Source: an uncultured Atopostipes sp.
Lineage (GTDB): Bacteria > Bacillota > Bacilli > Lactobacillales > Carnobacteriaceae_A
Length of the DNA stretch: 64,000 bases
Assembly: GCA_910588235.1 (NCBI GenBank)
Contig: CAJUOQ010000007.1
Coordinates: forward strand, 1 to 64,000
Direction of reading: 5' to 3'
Positions within the stretch are counted from its first letter, which is position 1; the number at the start of each line of letters is the position of its first letter. The position numbers and the translations under genes are program-made. This document shows, piece by piece, positions 60,081 to 64,000 of the stretch. The notes beneath the pieces were generated by a model. That model was not told the DNA's origin and did no database searches. It worked only from the letters and a program-made list of their open reading frames with translations.

Positions 60081-61808
60081 TTATTTTTCTCCAATTAATT
60101 GGTTTATCGTTGATTCAAAATCTTGTACTTTTTGTTCGACTGCCGCTTGTGTATCAGCAACCGCTCCAAGATAGAACTTAATTTTTGGTTCTGTTCCTGA
60201 AGGGCGTGCAGCAATCCAACTACCATCCTCTAGATAATACTTAAGTACATCGGCGGCACCAAAGGCCATTTCCGACGTCTCCCCGTTTATTTTTTGTCGG
60301 GTCCCTTCGAGATAATCTTCCACAACCTCAACACCCACACCTCCAAAGGCATCCGGTGTGTTAGTACGGAGAGATTTCATGAGCCGTTTAATATTTTCTG
60401 CCCCCGAAATACCACTCATTGTAATGGAGATAGTCTTTTCTTGGAAGTAACCATATTCTTCAAAGATATTTTGTAAGCCATCATAACAAGTCATCTCTTG
60501 CTCTTTATAATAAGCAGCTAATTCTGCTAAGAAAATTAAGGCTTGAATCGCATCTTTATCACGAACGAATGACTCTAACAGGTAACCATAGCTTTCTTCA
60601 AAACCAAATAAGAATGTTTTTTCATTGGTTTCTTCATATTCTTTGATTTTTTGCGCAATGAATTTAAAGCCGGTTAAGACATCGACAGTATCGACAGCCC
60701 ATTTTTCAGCGATTTTCGCAGGAAGCTCACTGGAAACAATCGATTTAATAATCGTTCCGTTCTCTGGTAAACGACCTTGTTTTTCATATGCTTTTAATAA
60801 ATAATCGACCATTAAAGCAGCAATTTGATTGCCCGTTAGTACTTGATATTCACCATTATCTAAGCGCGTCGCCATGCCTAAACGGTCCGCATCGGGGTCA
60901 GTGGCAATCAATACTTCTGCATCAATCTCTTTCCCTAAGGCAATGGCCAATTCAAAAGCCTCTGGATCTTCAGGATTGGGCGATTTAACCGTCGTAAAGT
61001 CTGGATCAGGTTGCGCTTGTTCAGGCACTAAAGTCACGTTTTCAAAACCAGCGTTTTCCAATGCTCGTGTTCCAATCATGGTGGCTGTACCATGGAGCGG
61101 TGAAAAAACGATATTTAAATCTCGATTACGTGCAATTAAATCTTGGTCAATATTGACTGTCTGTAATTTTTCTAAATACGCTTCGTCAATGTTTTCCCCA
61201 ACAAGCTCCAGTAATCCTTGTTCTTCAAGGGCTGCTTGGTCCAGAACATCAATTTCTAAAATATTTTCAACCGCGCGAACGTAACGAGTTAATTCATCCG
61301 CTTCCGCCGGTGGGAATTGGCCGCCATCTTCTCCATAAACTTTATACCCATTATATTCAGGGGGATTGTGGCTAGCAGTCATCATAATGCCTGCGAAAGT
61401 CCCTAAATGACGAACGGCAAAAGAAAGTTCCGGTGTGGTCCGCAAACTTTCAAACAAGTAGGTTTTAATCCCATGGGCACCGAGTGTTTTGGCCGCTTCT
61501 AATGAAAACTCTGGCGATTTATGGCGTGAATCATACGCAATAACGACTCCACGTTTTTTTGCCTCTTCTCCTCGTTCTTCAATAAATTGTGCGAGCCCTT
61601 CTGTCGCTTGGCGAACCGTATATGTATTCATCCGATTCGTTCCTGCGCCAATCACTCCTCGCATACCCGCAGTTCCAAATTCTAAATTTGTATAAAAAGC
61701 ATCTTCCAGATCATCTGTCTGCCCTTCCAACGCTTCTAAGTCTTCTCGAAGCTCTTCTTCTAAGTGGTTATAATTCTTCCACGTTTCATATGTATTTTCC
61801 CAGCTCAT
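60081..61808 (-). CDS. pgm: Phosphoglucomutase (alpha-phosphohexomutase)
   Basis: 575 aa, PgcA type. It interconverts glucose-1- and glucose-6-phosphate for cell-wall and polysaccharide precursors. Active-site phospho-Ser in GIMMTASHNPPEYNGYKVYG, metal loop ATDPDADRLGMATR, sugar loop LFGFEESYGYLL, and the C-terminal phosphate site AARPSGTEPKIKFYLG. It is in the usual position between trxB and rapZ. Confidence 0.95.
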   Translation of the reverse strand: MSWENTYETWKNYNHLEEELREDLEALEGQTDDLEDAFYTNLEFGTAGMRGVIGAGTNRMNTYTVRQATEGLAQFIEERGEEAKKRGVVIAYDSRHKSPEFSLEAAKTLGAHGIKTYLFESLRTTPELSFAVRHLGTFAGIMMTASHNPPEYNGYKVYGEDGGQFPPAEADELTRYVRAVENILEIDVLDQAALEEQGLLELVGENIDEAYLEKLQTVNIDQDLIARNRDLNIVFSPLHGTATMIGTRALENAGFENVTLVPEQAQPDPDFTTVKSPNPEDPEAFELAIALGKEIDAEVLIATDPDADRLGMATRLDNGEYQVLTGNQIAALMVDYLLKAYEKQGRLPENGTIIKSIVSSELPAKIAEKWAVDTVDVLTGFKFIAQKIKEYEETNEKTFLFGFEESYGYLLESFVRDKDAIQALIFLAELAAYYKEQEMTCYDGLQNIFEEYGYFQEKTISITMSGISGAENIKRLMKSLRTNTPDAFGGVGVEVVEDYLEGTRQKINGETSEMAFGAADVLKYYLEDGSWIAARPSGTEPKIKFYLGAVADTQAAVEQKVQDFESTINQLIGEK

Positions 61809-61984
61809 TTTAATCCCTCTCTCTTATTTTATCTTCGCTTTTATTATAACACGTTTGTAAACGGACACCTATTCTTTACCGTTTTCTTTCTCTTTTTGTT
61901 TTAATCGCCGTTTTTTATCGAAATTTTTAAATTTTTTCGTGAAATTTCGTTTTTTTCGGCAATGTTATATATGAGGTGGTATTT

Positions 61985-63030
61985 ATGGAAATCATTTTAA
62001 CTGATACACAAAAAATAGCTGCTGAAATTCCTACACGCTTAGATTTATTACGAGAACTCAATAAGCGAAAAGCTTTCAGCCAAAATGAAGTCTTACAAAA
62101 AGAATGGGAACGATTAGAACGCGGCCATGAAGGTGAACAGATTTTACTCGAGTACATTAAACACTATGGCAAAAAACATTGGATTGTCTTGCGAAATATA
62201 TGGTTCCAATATTTCGGACGTTTTGAATGTGATGTGATTTGATCTTAATCACTTATGCGGGCCTCTATCTTTTTGAAGTAAAAAATTATACAGGGACTTT
62301 TGAATTGAAAAATAATGTCGGAGTGGTTAACGGAGAAGCCTCCAGCAAACACCCGATCACTCAAGGACAGAACCTCGTGATCAATTTAAATAAAATGCTG
62401 CGAGCGTCTTCTGAATATTTAAAAGTAACAGGGGCAGTCACTTTTGTGGGTGTAGATAATATTGTAAATATCGAAGACGAAGTCGTCGATGTACAAGTAA
62501 TTAGAAGGAGCGAACTACGGCAATACCTCTGGCAGATCGTTCAAACAGAACAAACGAATAATCATCATCCCATTCATCCCGAACGTATTTTAGATATTTT
62601 AGGAAACTACGAGATTCCACACCCTTTTGCACCTGAAAGAACGATCGCTCCAGAGATTTTTAACAAAATCCAAGGAGGTATTTGCTGCTGCAGCTGTCAT
62701 CAGTTTAATGTAAAAATAACAAAAAAGTATGTGGTATGCCCTTGCGGAATGCATGAGCCACGCGAGGAAGCAATTGTGCGGACAATCTGCGAATATGGAG
62801 TGATTCATTATCAAAATAATTTTACAATTCCAAAACTAAATGAATTTTTTGACGAGCAAATTTCACAAGATAATCTTCGGAAGGTTGCCAATAAATATTT
62901 TGAAAAAGTGGGCACCTATAAAAACACCGAATATATTACTAAGCCGCTTCCTTTTGCTCGAATTTATTCAGATTTTGGATTCACTACCCCAAAATATACT
63001 TATTTATATGGACCTATCGATAGTTCATAA
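61985..63030 (+). pseudogene. NERD-domain protein, split by a frameshift
   Basis: Starts at the ATG at 61985 behind GAGGTGG. Frame 1 covers EIILTDTQKIAAEIPTRLDL, then RGHEGEQILLEYI and WIVLRNIWFQYFGRFECDVI-stop. Frame 2 resumes ILITYAGLYLFEVKNYTGTF and runs to PIDSS. One T appears to be missing in GTGATTTGATC (62234-62244). The restored protein is about 348 aa: an N-terminal NERD nuclease-related domain plus a Cys-rich patch (GGICCCSCHQF, VVCPCGMH) that may bind zinc. Function unknown; real break or sequence error. Confidence 0.8.
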
Positions 63031-63042
63031 GGACTTTTAAGG

Positions 63043-63282
63043 TTTGTTTCGTTGAAATCTGTTTTGAGCGAGATATTTTGGATTTGTTTCGCTCTAATCT
63101 GTTTTGAGCGGGATATTTTCGATTTGTTTCGCTGTAATCCATTTTGAGCGAGATATTTTGGATTTGTTTCGCTGTAATCTGATTTGAGCGAGATATTCTC
63201 AGTTTGTTTCGCTGTAATTCATTTTGAGCGAGATACGCCAATTTGACTTCGTTGACCTTCATTTTGACCAGGATATTCGACA
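63043..63282. repeat. Six 40-bp tandem repeats
   Basis: Units begin at 63043, 63083, 63123, 63163, 63203 and about 63242. The consensus begins TTTGTTTCGCTGTAATC and continues TTTTGAGCGAGATATT. The first five are well conserved and the sixth is diverged. The minus strand reads as a Lys/Arg/Ser/Gln-rich open frame (SRSKQ..RNKSKI) that is probably not a gene. Confidence 0.9.
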
Positions 63283-63307
63283 GTTCTCTCTCTAAAATCA
63301 TAAAAAA

Positions 63308-63350
63308 ACCTAGCAGGCTTATCAAAGGATACTTGATAAAACTGCTAGGT
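63308..63350 (-). terminator. trxB terminator
   Basis: ACCTAGCAGGCTTATCAA pairs with TTGATAAAACTGCTAGGT around a short loop. Confidence 0.85.
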
Positions 63351-63363
63351 ATAATTTATTTGA

Positions 63364-64000
63364 TTAAACTTCTTCTTTTAATGCAAGATCTTCTTTTAGA
63401 GATTCGACATATGTATAAGCCGCATCTCCTGCGATCGAGCCGTCACCAACAGCCGTTGCTACTTGACGTAAAACGGTTTGTCGAACATCCCCTACCGCAA
63501 AAATTCCTGGAGCGGATGTTTCCATATGATCATCTGTGACAATCCAGCCTTCTTGATCCGTAATTCCTAAATCAAGAAAAGCATCTGAATTCGGCAAGAG
63601 TCCGATATAGATAAACACGCCATCTGCTGGCAACTCGGATACTTCACCCGTTTTTACGTTACGTAATTGAAGCGCATCGACATTGTTCTCGCCTTCAATT
63701 TCTTCAACGACTGTATCCCAAATGAAGTCTACTTTATCATTATTAAATGCGCGGTCTTGTAAAATTTGTTGTGCACGTAATTCATCACGTCTATGGACGA
63801 TCGTAACTTTACTTGCAAACTGCGTTAAATACGTTCCTTCTTCAACCGCTGAGTCGCCACCGCCAACTACAACCAATGGACGATCACGGAAAAACGCTCC
63901 ATCACAAACCGCACAATATGAAACACCGCGACCATTCAATTCATTTTCACCCGGGATACCAATTTTTTTGTGTTCTGCTCCGGTTGCAATCACAATGGTT
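63364..64000 (-). CDS. trxB: Thioredoxin reductase (C-terminal part; gene continues past the window)
   Basis: About 212 residues are visible. The redox-active pair is in VSYCAVCDGAFF, the NADPH loop is VVVGGGDSAVEEGTYL, the NADP-type pocket is TIVHRRDELRAQ, and the FAD tail is GIFAVGDVRQTVLRQVATAVGDG. The N-terminal FAD fold lies outside the window. It reduces thioredoxin with NADPH. Adjacent to pgm, as in many Lactobacillales. Confidence 0.96.
   Translation of the reverse strand, partial: TIVIATGAEHKKIGIPGENELNGRGVSYCAVCDGAFFRDRPLVVVGGGDSAVEEGTYLTQFASKVTIVHRRDELRAQQILQDRAFNNDKVDFIWDTVVEEIEGENNVDALQLRNVKTGEVSELPADGVFIYIGLLPNSDAFLDLGITDQEGWIVTDDHMETSAPGIFAVGDVRQTVLRQVATAVGDGSIAGDAAYTYVESLKEDLALKEEV

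Noticed and set aside
12500..63300. CRISPR array
   Set aside because: The only regular repeats (63043-63282) are contiguous 40-bp units without spacers, and no cas gene is present.
63014..63325. A minus-strand 103-codon frame over the tandem repeats
   Set aside because: Its composition is dictated by the 40-bp repeats, it has no ribosome site, and it runs across the trxB terminator.

Overview
The window is low-GC Gram-positive DNA. The core gene order (trxB, pgm, rapZ-yvcK-whiA, clpP, cggR-gap-pgk-tpiA-gpmI-eno, secG, rnr, smpB, ssrA), a CtsR box at clpP and a DhaS-type glycerol locus point to Lactobacillales, probably Carnobacteriaceae-like (Carnobacterium, Marinilactibacillus, Jeotgalibaca and relatives). 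The genus is inference; no rRNA is present.

Left part (0-9.4 kb): a CYP152-type fatty-acid peroxygenase P450, deoD, and a minus-strand glycerol operon gldA-dhaK-dhaL-dhaM-dhaT. A TetR-type dhaS and a glycerol-kinase homologue lie divergently from it. The intergenic DNA holds a DhaS-type palindrome between two well-formed divergent promoters. The kinase homologue lacks the catalytic Asp.

Accessory region (9.4-42 kb): an IS3-family element sits beside a dehydrogenase remnant and a lipase-like hydrolase. Stacked metal/metalloid modules follow: ars (arsA, arsR, arsD, with no pump gene), a rhodanese, mer (merR-merA), cad (cadC-cadD-cadA), a Zn/Fe-type P1B ATPase with a Zur-like box, a ZIP transporter, and a czrA-CDF operon. 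Broken pieces are interspersed: a CDF C-terminus, a second cadD/cadA scar fused to a truncated ABC permease, a thioredoxin-like ORF with UGA in place of a Cys codon, and a frameshifted lgt.

From 29.5 to 41 kb lies the most striking feature. Eight promoters each carry a TTGAT-N4-ATCAA (FNR-type) palindrome exactly 22 nt upstream of a TATACT-like -10, which centres the box at about -41.5. They drive four small HMA metal-binding proteins (one with dps), a P1B ATPase with an unusual CPG motif, a 97-aa protein possibly linked to Fe-S repair, and two copies of an undescribed ~104-aa two-repeat protein. FetAB, a cupin protein, and a P-type ATPase behind a NiCo (cobalt/nickel) riboswitch with terminator lie within the same stretch. 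The region ends at a truncated tyrosine integrase next to ssrA (tmRNA), a classic integration site.

Right part (42-64 kb): conserved housekeeping genes, all on the minus strand. These are a phosphoglycerate-mutase-like phosphatase, smpB, rnr, an esterase, secG, a PepSY lipoprotein, the glycolytic operon under CggR, clpP, whiA-yvcK-rapZ, phosphoglucomutase and partial trxB. A frameshifted NERD gene and six 40-bp tandem repeats interrupt this block. Two single-base frameshifts (lgt, NERD) could be real or sequencing artefacts.
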